Positions 6,643 through 14,906 of a DNA stretch of 34,510 nucleotides are shown piece by piece; the stretch's first letter is position 1, and each line of letters opens with the position of its first letter. The stretch lies in assembly GCF_000787775.1 (NCBI RefSeq), contig NZ_BBPM01000041.1:37046-71555 (forward strand), in the 5' to 3' direction. The position numbers and the translations under genes are program-made. Origin of the DNA: Streptacidiphilus carbonis (lineage in GTDB: Bacteria > Actinomycetota > Actinomycetes > Streptomycetales > Streptomycetaceae). The notes under the pieces are model-generated. The model worked only from the letters and a program-made list of their open reading frames with translations. It searched no databases and was not told the DNA's origin.

Positions 6643-7329
6643 ATGGACGACGCCGATGGCCACGCCGATGCCCAGGGCGATTCCGAGGCCGGATCCCAGG
6701 CGGAGGGGACGGTCGGCTACCGGCGCTCGACGGGATCGCGGCGGGGCGAGGCCAGGCGCCGGGACCTGCTCGAACGCGTCACCGACGACCTCGCGGTGAA
6801 CGGCCTGGCCGACTTCTCGCTACGGCGTGCCGCGCGGTCGGCCGGAACCACGCACAAGGTGCTGCTGTACCACTTCGACGGAGTGGAGGACCTGCTCAAG
6901 CAGGCCGTCTTCCAACTGCGCGGACGGCGGATCGACAGTGCGCTGGCCGCGGCCCGGGGAGCCGGGGATGCGCGGACCCGGACCCTGGCGGACCGGGTCC
7001 GCGCCATCTGGCCGATCCTGATGGGCGAGGAGACCGGGCTGCGCCGGGTACTGGACCAGGCCATCGGCCTGGCGATGTACGACCCGGTGCGCTACGCGGA
7101 GCTCGGGCAGGGGGCGACCAGGCAGTATCTGCCGTCACTGCTCTCCCTCTGCCCGGAGGGCTGGTCCGACCAGCGGAAACTCGAGGTCGCCGAGATGATC
7201 CTGGCGACCCTGCGGGGCTTCATCGTGGACCGCGCGACCAGCGACGGCGAGGGCTACCCGGCCGGGGCCGACGCCGGCTTCGAGGCCCTGGCGCGCGCGC
7301 TGGAACGCGAGGAGGCCGCCGACGGGTAG
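6643..7329 (+). CDS. TetR/AcrR family transcriptional regulator
   Basis: A 228-residue protein. The TetR DNA-binding domain spans about residues 37-90: a first helix (ARRRDLLERVTDDLAVNGL), the helix-turn-helix (FSLRRAARSAGTTHKVLLYHF) and the closing DGVEDLLKQAV. The rest is the helical ligand and dimer domain. The first 30 residues are acidic and low-complexity. ATG 6643 has GAGAGGA 9 bases upstream; longer frames upstream lack a ribosome site and run through the intergenic operator. Divergent from the two hydrolase genes, which are the likely targets. Confidence 0.88.
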   Translation: MDDADGHADAQGDSEAGSQAEGTVGYRRSTGSRRGEARRRDLLERVTDDLAVNGLADFSLRRAARSAGTTHKVLLYHFDGVEDLLKQAVFQLRGRRIDSALAAARGAGDARTRTLADRVRAIWPILMGEETGLRRVLDQAIGLAMYDPVRYAELGQGATRQYLPSLLSLCPEGWSDQRKLEVAEMILATLRGFIVDRATSDGEGYPAGADAGFEALARALEREEAADG

Positions 7330-7372
7330 CCGTGGTGCGGCTGCGGCTGCGGGTGCGCGTGCTGTCCTCGGC

Positions 7373-8218
7373 CTACTGGTGGACGGTGAAGCCGTGTTTG
7401 CTTCCGAGCTCGGCCAGGCTGCTCTGGCCGGGGATCCCGTTGGCATCGGCGCCGCTGAAGCCGAGTCGGCGCTGCCAGGCCGCGTACGCCGTCACGGTGT
7501 CCGTGCCGAAGGATCCGTCGACCCGCTGGGCCGGGAGCAGGCCCTCGGACTCCAGCGCCTGCTCGACCGGGAGCACGTCGGCGCGGTGCGCGGCGCTGCC
7601 CTGCGGGGCCGGGCCGTCCCGATGGGCGGAGTCGACGACATTGGCGAGGCTGACGCTGACGGCCGGGCCCGACGGGCTGGACCAGCGCCAGGAGGCGACC
7701 GCCTTGCCGCCGCGGTAGTCGCGCGGGTCCGCGGTCGGCGGGCACTGCCCGTCCGGGAAGCGCGGGGCGAAGTACCCGGTCACATAGCTGTCGGCGCGGG
7801 CGTGCGAGTGGCTCCAGACGCCGTTGCCCTGACCGTTGTCCCCGGCGCCGCTCTGAATGCTGTTGCCGCCCTTGGTGTAGACGTTCACCGGGTCGAATCC
7901 GACGACGATCTCGGTGTGCGACCCATCGCCGAAGTCGACCTCCGCCCCGACGCTGGGGTACTCCGACCACTGCCCGTGCGCCTTGGCATGGGCGGCGATC
8001 GCGGACACGCTGTCGACCTTCGGCACGATCGCGCTCAGACCCACGTCATTGAACATGTCCCAGTCGAAAATGGCGCACCACGGCACGCCGTCCTCGCCGT
8101 ACTCCTGGCCGAACCGGGTTCTGTTGTTCCAGCCGTCGCCGCTCACCCAGGTCTCGTAGACCCGTTCCGGGATGGACATGACGTGGTCGACGAGCTGCTT
8201 CCACTGCGGTGCGCCCAT
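7373..8218 (-). CDS. CHAP-domain amidase/endopeptidase-like protein with C-terminal peptidoglycan-binding-like region
   Basis: A 281-residue protein with an N-terminal CHAP (papain-like Cys,His amidohydrolase) domain. The catalytic Cys is probably C48 in VPWCAIFDWDMF and the His H101 in FGDGSHTEIVVG. The order and spacing fit phage and actinobacterial CHAP enzymes. Residues about 215-281 resemble a peptidoglycan-binding domain (VEQALESEGLL...VDGSFGTDTVTAYAAWQRRLGF...GIPGQSSLAELG). There is no signal peptide or membrane segment, as in phage endolysins, yet no phage gene is nearby. ATG 8218 has GGGAGG about 8 bases upstream. It probably cleaves peptidoglycan amide bonds if exported or released. 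Confidence 0.82.
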   Translation of the reverse strand: MGAPQWKQLVDHVMSIPERVYETWVSGDGWNNRTRFGQEYGEDGVPWCAIFDWDMFNDVGLSAIVPKVDSVSAIAAHAKAHGQWSEYPSVGAEVDFGDGSHTEIVVGFDPVNVYTKGGNSIQSGAGDNGQGNGVWSHSHARADSYVTGYFAPRFPDGQCPPTADPRDYRGGKAVASWRWSSPSGPAVSVSLANVVDSAHRDGPAPQGSAAHRADVLPVEQALESEGLLPAQRVDGSFGTDTVTAYAAWQRRLGFSGADANGIPGQSSLAELGSKHGFTVHQ

Positions 8219-8454
8219 ACTGCGAACCTCCCGGCTTCGAAGAACGAGCCGGACGGCACCACCGCCGCCCCGCCGGATGCAGCGTTTCGGAGAACCAATG
8301 CGTCATCCAGTACCGACCCGCAGAAGTTCGGCAATTACCGACACTGTTACGGAAACTGGGCCAAGATAGACAAATTTCGCCCGATCCGTCGCGTGCTGCT
8401 GTCGTGATGTCACGGATCGGACGGCTCCGTGCACCTGACTGTAGGAGCTGCGGT

Positions 8455-8988
8455 GTGACCGACGGAGGGATGCCGACTGTGCAGGATGACGACGGTTTCG
8501 TGCTGCTCTACCGGCAGCACCGGTCGGCGTTGGTGTGGCATGTGCGGAGCCATGGTGCGAGCGAGGCGGAAGCCACTGACGCGGTGCAGGATGCCTTCGC
8601 CGCGGCGCTGCGTGCGGGGGGCCGGATCCGTGATGGGCGGGCCTGGCCGGCCTGGCTGCGGACGGTCGCGTTGCGGTCGTACCTGCGGGGGCGCAGGGGA
8701 GCGGACGGGCTGTTGGTGCTGGTGGCTGATCCCCCTGATCTGGTTGCGGCAACCGGGTCCGTCGGCGATGCGGTCGAGGCGCATCGGGAGGAGGAGTTGG
8801 TGCTGTCGATGCTGGCTGCGTTGCCGGCCAGGCAGCGAGAGGTCTTCGGGCTGCACTACGAGGGGTGGAGTACCGCCGAGATCGCCGCCCGCCTCAGCAT
8901 GGGGCAGCCGGCGGTCCGGCAGAACCTCGCCCGCGCCCGCCGAACACTCAGGGAGTCGATCAGCGAAAAGGAAGGGGCGCCCGAATGA
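8455..8988 (+). CDS. RNA polymerase sigma factor, sigma-70/ECF type
   Basis: A 177-residue ECF-size sigma factor. Region 2 is FVLLYRQHRSALVWHVRSHGASEAEATDAVQDAFAAAL through WLRTVALRSYLR (about residues 13-80). Region 4 is LAALPARQREVFGLHYEGWSTAEIAARLSMGQPAVRQNLARARRTL (about 122-168), with a clear helix-turn-helix. It has no C-terminal SnoaL-like extension, so it is not ECF41. GTG 8455 is preferred over ATG 8407 because AGGAG (8443-8447) precedes it at 7-base spacing. Its stop overlaps the next start (ATGA), and the gene after that overlaps too, so the three are probably one translationally coupled operon. Confidence 0.87.
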   Translation: MTDGGMPTVQDDDGFVLLYRQHRSALVWHVRSHGASEAEATDAVQDAFAAALRAGGRIRDGRAWPAWLRTVALRSYLRGRRGADGLLVLVADPPDLVAATGSVGDAVEAHREEELVLSMLAALPARQREVFGLHYEGWSTAEIAARLSMGQPAVRQNLARARRTLRESISEKEGAPE

Positions 8989-9563
8989 ATGCCGGCGATG
9001 GCGGACATGACGACGAGTACGACGCGACGGATGAGTTGGTCCGGAGGGTCAGGGCCCGGTTCATTGCATGCTCCGACGCGACATTCGACTTCGACGCCGG
9101 GCTGGCCGACGTCCGCAGGCGTGCCGGGCTGCCGGTCGCGCCGTCCGGCGCCGGCATCGGCGCCGTCGGTCGCATCGACGGGCTCGCGTCGCTGCTCGGC
9201 GCCGTGGAACAGCGCGGAGCTGGTGCCGATTCGGCGATCGATCAGATCCGGTGTGCCCGTGAGGTCCTGTTCGAACTGCGCCACGCCTTGCTTACGCGGA
9301 CGCCGTTCGATGCCGGGCAGTTGCTGGACCGGATCGGCGGCCAGGTCGAGCGGGCCGACCGGATCCTCAGGGACAGCGGCACCTCACTGGACGAGGCGAT
9401 TTCTCAGCGACTCGGCGAGGTGCTCGACCATCCGGTGGACACCGCCGGGGAGCTGCGGGCTCTGCGCGGTGAGGTCGCTTCTCCCGGGCTCGGTGGACGG
9501 CGGGACAGCAGCCCCTCTGCGTCGCGAGCACGGGCGGCCCGCGACGCCGAACCCTGGCCGTGA
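8985..9563 (+). CDS. Hypothetical protein coupled to the sigma factor
   Basis: A 192-residue protein I do not recognise. It starts at ATG 8985, overlapping the sigma-factor stop, with AAGGAAGG upstream. It is soluble, Asp/Arg-rich and mainly helical, with no membrane segment and no zinc-binding H-x3-C-x2-C motif, so it is not a classical anti-sigma factor. Position between a sigma factor and a transporter, with 4-base overlaps on both sides, suggests a regulatory or accessory role. The C-terminal 35 residues are low-complexity and Arg/Ser-rich. Confidence 0.75.
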   Translation: MNAGDGGHDDEYDATDELVRRVRARFIACSDATFDFDAGLADVRRRAGLPVAPSGAGIGAVGRIDGLASLLGAVEQRGAGADSAIDQIRCAREVLFELRHALLTRTPFDAGQLLDRIGGQVERADRILRDSGTSLDEAISQRLGEVLDHPVDTAGELRALRGEVASPGLGGRRDSSPSASRARAARDAEPWP

Positions 9564-10831
9564 GGACCGGCGTTCGGATGCTGGTCCGGGGAGGCGACTT
9601 CCGCACCTTCTACGCCGGATATGCGACCTCGTTGCTGGGGACGGCGATGTCGACCCCAGCGGCCGCGTTCGCCGTGCTGGGCGCGGGTGGTAATGCGACC
9701 GGCCTGGGTTGGGTGATGGCAGCGGGGATAATGCCGCAGGTCGCCGTAATGCTGCTGGGCGGAGTGGCTGCCGATCGGTTCAGCCGGCGGCGGGTGATGC
9801 TGGCCGCAGACGCGACCCGCTGCGCCGCGCAGGTGGCCATGGCCGCCGCACTGTTCCTCGGGCGGCCGCACATCTGGCTGTTCGTTCTGCTGGCAGTGTT
9901 CCGGGGAACGGGTGAGGGCTTCTTCCGCCCCGCTCTCAGTGCGCTCACCGTCGAGATCACCCCACGCAATGAACTCGGCGACGCGAACGCTCTGTTCGGC
10001 CTCGCGCGGTCGGCGACCACGATCGCAGGACCGGCCCTGGCCGGGCTCCTGATCAGCGTCAGCGGACCGGCGCTCGTCATCGCGCTGGACGCCATGTCGT
10101 ACGGAGTGAGCGCGCTGGCCCTGGGGCGCCTTCGCGTTGGCGGTGCCGCTGCCAGTGATCCCGTATCAGGGCGATCGCTTGTTCGCGATCTGGGGGAGGG
10201 GTGGACGGAGTTCCGATCCCGCCCCTGGCTGGTGGCGACCACCGTGCAGTTCGCCTTCGTCAACCTGGTCGTGTGGGGGCCGTTCCTGCTGCTCGGGCCG
10301 GTGCTGTCGGTCCAACGCCTCGGTGGCGCGGGGGCGTGGGGCGTGATCATGGCGGCGTTCGGCGCGGGAGCGGTCGGGGGCGGGTTGATCGCCCTGGGTC
10401 GCAGGCCCAGGCGCCCGCTGGTCTGGTCCACCGTTGCGACGCTCGGCTACGGGCTGCCGTGCGCCCTGTTGGCGATCCAGGCGCCGGTCGCGGCCGTTGC
10501 CGCGGGCGCGGTGGCAGCCGGGATCGGCTCGGCCCTGTCGGCTGCCTTCGCCGGTACGGTCCTGCAGCAGCAGGTGCCTGCGGCAGCGCTCGCACGCGTC
10601 AGTTCATACCAGACGTTGGGCAGTTACTCGGCCGGCCCGATCGGCCTCATGGCGGCCGGACCGCTGGCTCTCGCCGTCGGTCCCGCTGCCGTCCTCTGGT
10701 CCGCCGCAGCCTGGGCGACCTTGAGCAGCATGGCGGTCCTGGCCGTACCCGCCGTCCGGGCGACGGAGTACGCAGCCCGGCCGAGCCCCCATCCTCCCGC
10801 CGTCTCCAGCGTGCACGATCGCTCCCGCTGA
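9560..10831 (+). CDS. MFS transporter (EntS-like exporter family)
   Basis: A 423-residue major facilitator protein with about 12 hydrophobic segments. Residues 10-35 give the first helix after FRTFYAGYATSLLG. The loop 2-3 motif A is GGVAADRFSRRRVMLAAD, and helix 4-5 carries FRGTGEGFFRPALSALTVEI. The arrangement matches the MFS_3/enterobactin-exporter-like group, usually efflux of small molecules. The GTG start overlaps the upstream stop (GTGA), so it is coupled to the sigma-factor operon. Substrate not readable. Confidence 0.9.
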   Translation: MRTGVRMLVRGGDFRTFYAGYATSLLGTAMSTPAAAFAVLGAGGNATGLGWVMAAGIMPQVAVMLLGGVAADRFSRRRVMLAADATRCAAQVAMAAALFLGRPHIWLFVLLAVFRGTGEGFFRPALSALTVEITPRNELGDANALFGLARSATTIAGPALAGLLISVSGPALVIALDAMSYGVSALALGRLRVGGAAASDPVSGRSLVRDLGEGWTEFRSRPWLVATTVQFAFVNLVVWGPFLLLGPVLSVQRLGGAGAWGVIMAAFGAGAVGGGLIALGRRPRRPLVWSTVATLGYGLPCALLAIQAPVAAVAAGAVAAGIGSALSAAFAGTVLQQQVPAAALARVSSYQTLGSYSAGPIGLMAAGPLALAVGPAAVLWSAAAWATLSSMAVLAVPAVRATEYAARPSPHPPAVSSVHDRSR

Positions 10832-10859
10832 ACCACACCCTCGCGGGAGAATGGCGGGC

Positions 10860-11762
10860 ATGGATGACGCTGCTGTGTTGGCCGACGACGGTGTTCGGTT
10901 GTGGGCGGTGCGGTCGGGGGACGGGGTACCGGTGGTGTTCTGTCATGGCGGGCCCGGGTTGTGGGACACCCTCGGCGATGCTGCTGCGCTGCTGCTCGGT
11001 GACGGGGTGGCCGTGTATCGGTGGGATCAGCGCGGGGCCGGGCGGTCGGAGCGGTGCGGGCCGTACTCGGTGGGGCAGTCGGTGGCTGATCTGGACGCGG
11101 TCCGCAGGCATTTCGGGCTGGACCGGATGACGCTGCTCGGCCATTCCTGGGGTGCCCAACTGGCCCTGGAGTACGCGTTGCGGTATCCCGAGCGGGTGGA
11201 GCGGCTGGTCTATGTGTCCGGTATCGGGATCGATCCGTCGGCCAGTTGGCGTGGTGCGTTCCGGGAGCGGTTCTGGGAGCGGCTCGACGGTGAGCGGCTG
11301 GAGCGGTGGACCTTCCTCGACGGTCTGCCGCGCGGTGGGGAGGAAGACCGTGAACTCTGCGTGCTGCAGTGGTCGACGGACTTCGCAGACCCTGACCCGG
11401 ACGTGTGCATCGCGCATGCCGAGCGCATGGCGACTCCCTGGTTCGGAGTCAACTTCGAGTGCAGTGCGGCGATCAACGCCGAGAACAGGCGCGACTGGGG
11501 AACCCCTGCGCTGCGCGCCCGTTGCACGGGGCTGCGGGTGGCGACCCTGATCGTGGACGGGGAGTTGGACCTGCGGCCGCGTGACGCCGTGGACTCGTTG
11601 GAGGCCGCGCTGCCCGAGGTGTCCAGGGTGGTCCTCAAGGGAGCGGGCCATCTTCCGTGGGTGGAGGAGCCGGCGGGGTTCGGGGCCGCGGTTCGGGGGT
11701 TCGTGCTGGAGCGTGGCGGCCCCGGAGACGGCGCATCGCCGCCGGCCGGACCGCTGCGCTGA
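10860..11762 (+). CDS. Proline iminopeptidase-like alpha/beta hydrolase
   Basis: A 300-residue S33-type hydrolase. It carries the family hallmarks: HGGPG (residues 29-33, oxyanion hole), WDQRGAGRS, nucleophile S96 in GHSWGAQLALEYALRYP, the acidic residue in VDGELDLRP and the His in GAGHLPWVEEP. The family removes N-terminal proline from peptides or hydrolyses amides and esters. ATG 10860 is chosen because GGGAGA lies 9 bases upstream; ATG 10851 is also in frame but sits almost on that site. It follows the MFS gene by 28 bases and may belong to the same operon. Confidence 0.85.
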   Translation: MDDAAVLADDGVRLWAVRSGDGVPVVFCHGGPGLWDTLGDAAALLLGDGVAVYRWDQRGAGRSERCGPYSVGQSVADLDAVRRHFGLDRMTLLGHSWGAQLALEYALRYPERVERLVYVSGIGIDPSASWRGAFRERFWERLDGERLERWTFLDGLPRGGEEDRELCVLQWSTDFADPDPDVCIAHAERMATPWFGVNFECSAAINAENRRDWGTPALRARCTGLRVATLIVDGELDLRPRDAVDSLEAALPEVSRVVLKGAGHLPWVEEPAGFGAAVRGFVLERGGPGDGASPPAGPLR

Positions 11763-12045
11763 TGACGGCGAGGGCGATGGTCGCGAGGCCTGAGGCGGCC
11801 AGTACCTGACGGGGGCCCGGGACGGTGGTGAGCGGGCCGCCGAGGGCGGTGCCGACGGGGGACGCGGTGAGCAGGGCACCGCGAGCAGGGAGTACCTGCC
11901 CGCGGTGTCCCAGGCGTGCAGGACCGAGGAACCGACAAGCCGTGCTGAACCCGATCCTCTACATCGCCCTATGTCCGCGAGGAGCAGTCGCCGTGCGGGG
12001 AGGCGGTGCCGACGGGGGCCGAACAGGAGTGCGCCGGCCGTGCCC
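11720..12045 (-). pseudogene. Decayed MFS transporter fragment
   Basis: No intact gene fills 11763-12127, but minus-strand translation gives transporter-like sequence in two frames. From about 12045: TAGALLFGP, then HRLPARRLLLADI (an MFS motif-A loop) and LVGSSVLHAWDTAGRYSLLA. After a frameshift near 11880 it continues as GALLTASPVGTALGGPLTT and PRQVLAASGLATIALAVISA, typical of a last MFS helix pair. The middle of the protein is missing. The fragment overlaps the 3' end of the hydrolase gene on the other strand. I read it as a remnant with an internal deletion and a frameshift. Confidence 0.5.
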
Positions 12046-12127
12046 GTCCCGCGTCAAGGGGCGATGGCGGCCCGGAGGGCGATGGGGCTGGGTCGCGGGG
12101 AGCTGTGCGGCGTCAGATGATCGGATC

Positions 12128-12379
12128 ATGGACGACGTGAGCGGTCGTACCGCGCAGGTGTGGATCAGGGACGAGGTCGAGGGCGAGGCCGATCCGAAGC
12201 ATGTCGTGATGCAGGTCTACGACCCGCGGAAGCGCCCGGTGGGGCCCGAGGCCGTGGTCCGGACCAGGCACGACGTGATCGCTGTCGCCGACGAGTACGG
12301 GGTCCGGCTGGACCAGGTGCAGTTCCTCGGCGACAGCGCGCGGACCGTGGACCAGAACTCCGGTCCGTCGCCCGCCTGA
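12128..12379 (+). CDS. Small hypothetical protein
   Basis: An 83-residue acidic protein starting MDDVSGRTAQVWIRDEV. A possible beta-strand pattern (HVVMQVYDP, VVRTRHDVIAVADEYGVRLDQVQFLG) suggests a compact alpha/beta fold. No membrane segment, no signal, no motif I recognise. The ribosome site is weak. It is followed after 28 bases by another small gene in the same direction. Confidence 0.55.
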   Translation: MDDVSGRTAQVWIRDEVEGEADPKHVVMQVYDPRKRPVGPEAVVRTRHDVIAVADEYGVRLDQVQFLGDSARTVDQNSGPSPA

Positions 12380-12407
12380 CCTGCGATGTCGCCCGTCCGG
12401 GCGAACC

Positions 12408-12668
12408 ATGGAGGTCGAAGTGGACCGAGATGACCTTCGGGCGCTGTTGGAGGCCGAGGGGATCCGGCGCAGCGCGTACAGCCTGGACGGGGGACTCCCG
12501 GACAACGCCTACTGCCTGGACCGCGACGGGGCCGACTGGATCGCCTACCACTTCGGCCGGGGCAGCTGCTCCTGGCTCCAAAGGTTCCGCGCCGAGTCGC
12601 CGGCCTGCGAGTACCTACTGGGCCTGCTGCGCGCGGACGCCCGGGCGCAGCAGGCCCCACGCTTCTGA
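12408..12668 (+). CDS. Small hypothetical protein, possibly immunity-like
   Basis: An 86-residue protein: LRALLEAEGIRRSAYSLDGGLPDNAYCLDRDGADWIAYHFGRG and then ACEYLLGLLRAD. The pattern of a short helix, two strands around a G-G-x-P-x-x-A-Y turn and a C-terminal helix resembles small actinobacterial proteins sometimes classed with polymorphic-toxin immunity proteins, but I cannot name a family with confidence and no toxin lies beside it. Two starts compete: ATG 12408, and GTG 12420, which has GGAGGT upstream at 4-base spacing. Confidence 0.6.
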   Translation: MEVEVDRDDLRALLEAEGIRRSAYSLDGGLPDNAYCLDRDGADWIAYHFGRGSCSWLQRFRAESPACEYLLGLLRADARAQQAPRF

Positions 12669-12832
12669 GCCCCGCCGGGCACCTTTCGACGCGGGTGCTC
12701 CCGAGATCAGGACGGCGGCGGTCAGGGTTCTCTTCACTGCCGACCTTTTCAGGTCGACTCCAAGATGAATCCGCAGCCTTCGCACCGGGAGGACGCCGCT
12801 CACCGTACCTGATCCCGGGCACGATGCGTGAC

Positions 12833-13225
12833 TCAGTTCTCCGTGACCCAGCCCGCTTGTCGGGTGTCGGTGATCCGTTGGAAGGCTCCTTCGACCTCTC
12901 CGGCGTCGACGATCTCGGCGATGGCCTCGACCATCACGGAGATGCCGGGGGCGCGGACGATGAGGCCGTCGGAGCACCAGAAGGAGGCTGCCTCGCGGGT
13001 CTCGTTCCACTGGTGCATCAGGCGATCGACTTCGGCGAGGGTGAAGATCGTCGCGGTCCAGCCCGAGCCGTCGGGAAGGTGGATCCAGGCGTCGACATTG
13101 CAGACGTCATCGGGGAGCTCGTCCGGCCCGACCGCGAACCGGGCCTCGAAGCCGTCGCCTTGGACGCAGTAGAACGGGCCTTCCCACCGGCCCCCTGCCG
13201 TGCTCCTGATCTTGTCCTCGTTCAC
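12833..13225 (-). CDS. Hypothetical protein
   Basis: A 130-residue soluble protein starting MNEDKIRSTAGGRWEGPFYC. Two tryptophan-rich strand regions (DAWIHLPDGSGWTATIFTLAEVDRLMHQW and ASFWCSDGLIVRAPGISVMVEAIAEIV) suggest an alpha/beta fold. No catalytic motif, signal or membrane segment. It stands alone between a plus-strand pair of small genes and the sugar-porter gene, with about 90 bases to the latter. Confidence 0.65.
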   Translation of the reverse strand: MNEDKIRSTAGGRWEGPFYCVQGDGFEARFAVGPDELPDDVCNVDAWIHLPDGSGWTATIFTLAEVDRLMHQWNETREAASFWCSDGLIVRAPGISVMVEAIAEIVDAGEVEGAFQRITDTRQAGWVTEN

Positions 13226-13315
13226 GCCCGGAGCATGGCAGTAGCCGCGCCCCGCGGCAAGGCTCCGGCCCCGCCGGAAGAGGGAGCCTGGTGGGGCCGC
13301 AGGGCGACCGGGCCG

Positions 13316-14734
13316 TCAGCCCATGGACTCCAGGGTGCGGCCCTTGGTCTCCTTGATGAAGAAGTAGACGAAGGGGATGGAGAGCAGGGCGAAGCAGGCG
13401 TAGATGACGTAGGTCGCCGACAGGTTCCAGTCGGACATGGTCGGGAAGCTGACGGTGATGGCCCAGTTGGCGATCCACTGGGCGGCTGCGGCCACCGAGA
13501 GGGCCAGGGCGCGGATCTTGTTGGGGAACATCTCGCCGAGCAGGACCCAGACCACCACGCCCCAGGAGAAGGCGAAGCAGAGCACGAAGACGTGGGCCGC
13601 GACCAGGGCGACCGTGGCCTGTGTGTTCGGGAGGGTGGCCGTGGTGCCGGTGCCGTGGCGGTAGGAGAAGGCCCAGGCCGCCACGCCGAGGGCGACGGCC
13701 ATGCCGGCCGAGCCGGTGAGGGCCAGCGGACGGCGGCCGATCCGGTCGACCAGGGCGATCGCGATGACCGTACCGACGATGTTGACCAGTGAGGTGGAGA
13801 CGCTGATCAGCAGCGAGTTGCTGGCGTTGATGCCGACCGACTGCCACAGCAGAGAGGAGTAGTAGAAGATGACGTTGATGCCGACGAACTGCTGGAACAC
13901 CGAGGCGCCGATGCCGATCCAGACGATCGTCTGCAGCCCCGCCCGGCCGCCCAGCAGGTCGCTCAGACTGGACTTGTGCTCGGAGGCCATCACCTGCTGG
14001 ATCTCCGCGATCCGGGCGTCCGGGTCGCTGTCCTGGCCCTCGACGTCGCGCAGCACCGCGCGGGCCCGGTCCATCCGGCCGACGGAGATCAGGAAGCGCG
14101 GCGACTCGGGGATGGCGTAGGACATCAGGAAGTAGATCAGCGCCGGCACGGTCTCCACGCCGAGCATCCACTGCCAGGCCTGGATGCTCGCGAGGTGGTC
14201 GTTGGGGTTGCCGCCGGCGGCCTCGTTGAGGGCGTAGTTGACCAGCTGGGAGATGAAGATGCCGAGCACGATCGCGCCCTGCTGGAACGAGGCCAGCCGC
14301 CCGCGCACGGCGGGCGGGGCGACCTCGGCGATGTAGGCGGGGGCGATGACCGAGGCCATGCCGATGGCCACACCGCCGACCACGCGCCAGATGCCGAGGG
14401 TGAAGATGTTGGGCGGAAACATCGAGCCGACGCCGCTGATGGCGAACAGGACGGCCGCGATCTGCATCACCCGGATGCGGCCCGTCCGGTCCGCCAGCCA
14501 GCCCGCGCCCATCGCACCGGCGGCCGAACCCAGCAGCGCGACCGAGACCACCAGGGCGGTCTCGCCGCTGCCCACGCCGAAGTGGTGCTGGATGCCGGTG
14601 ACCGCGCCGCTGATGACGGAGCTGTCGTAACCGAACAGAAAGCCGCCCATCGCGGCTGCGGCGGCGATGAAGATGACGTGACCGAGGCTGCCCTCGCGGG
14701 AGGCTGGTTGCTGTGATGTCGCCGAACTGGTCAG
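13316..14734 (-). CDS. Sugar porter family MFS transporter
   Basis: A 472-residue MFS protein of the sugar-porter branch. It has FLFGYDSSVISGAV in helix 1, GWLADRTGRI in loop 2-3, PESPRFL after helix 6, FQQFVGINVIFYYSS in helix 7, DRIGRRPLAL in loop 8-9, and KETKGRTLESM at the C terminus, the family's PETKG signature. It likely imports a sugar or polyol by proton symport. No ATG, GTG or TTG precedes the first helix in this frame for a long way, whereas a CTG at 14734 has GGAGG 6 bases upstream, so a CTG start is inferred. The cytoplasmic C terminus lacks obvious additions. Confidence 0.9.
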   Translation of the reverse strand: MTSSATSQQPASREGSLGHVIFIAAAAAMGGFLFGYDSSVISGAVTGIQHHFGVGSGETALVVSVALLGSAAGAMGAGWLADRTGRIRVMQIAAVLFAISGVGSMFPPNIFTLGIWRVVGGVAIGMASVIAPAYIAEVAPPAVRGRLASFQQGAIVLGIFISQLVNYALNEAAGGNPNDHLASIQAWQWMLGVETVPALIYFLMSYAIPESPRFLISVGRMDRARAVLRDVEGQDSDPDARIAEIQQVMASEHKSSLSDLLGGRAGLQTIVWIGIGASVFQQFVGINVIFYYSSLLWQSVGINASNSLLISVSTSLVNIVGTVIAIALVDRIGRRPLALTGSAGMAVALGVAAWAFSYRHGTGTTATLPNTQATVALVAAHVFVLCFAFSWGVVVWVLLGEMFPNKIRALALSVAAAAQWIANWAITVSFPTMSDWNLSATYVIYACFALLSIPFVYFFIKETKGRTLESMG

Positions 14735-14740
14735 TGGAAG

Positions 14741-14745
14741 CCTCC
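14741..14745 (-). promoter_or_regulatory. Ribosome binding site supporting a CTG start
   Basis: GGAGG on the minus strand, 6 bases before the CTG at 14734-14732. It decides the start of the sugar-porter gene because the only nearby in-frame alternative is an ATG inside the first membrane helix (the MGGFLFGYD segment). Confidence 0.6.
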
Positions 14746-14847
14746 GAGGGTGCGGCGGGACGCGGCACCGGCCGCGTCCCCGAACTGATGGTCCGTCCGG
14801 CCAGCCTAAGAACGGGGGCCGTACGGGGACGGACGCCAGGCCGTTCC

Positions 14848-14886
14848 CTGGGCCGTCCGGGTGCACGCCTGCCCCGGACGGCCCAG
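14848..14886 (-). terminator. Strong hairpin downstream of the flavin-binding protein gene
   Basis: Perfect 14-bp inverted repeat (14848-14861 / 14873-14886) with an 11-base loop, starting 21 bases after the stop of the gene at 14907 on the minus strand. It separates that gene from the sugar-porter gene, so the latter probably has its own promoter within 14750-14850. Confidence 0.65.
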
Positions 14887-14906
14887 AGCACTCCGGACGG
14901 GTGGGA

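Noticed and set aside
7373-11762. Prophage or mobile element suggested by the CHAP lysin and nearby decayed gene
   Set aside because: No integrase, terminase, capsid, tail or attachment-site repeats are visible, and neighbours are ordinary chromosomal families.
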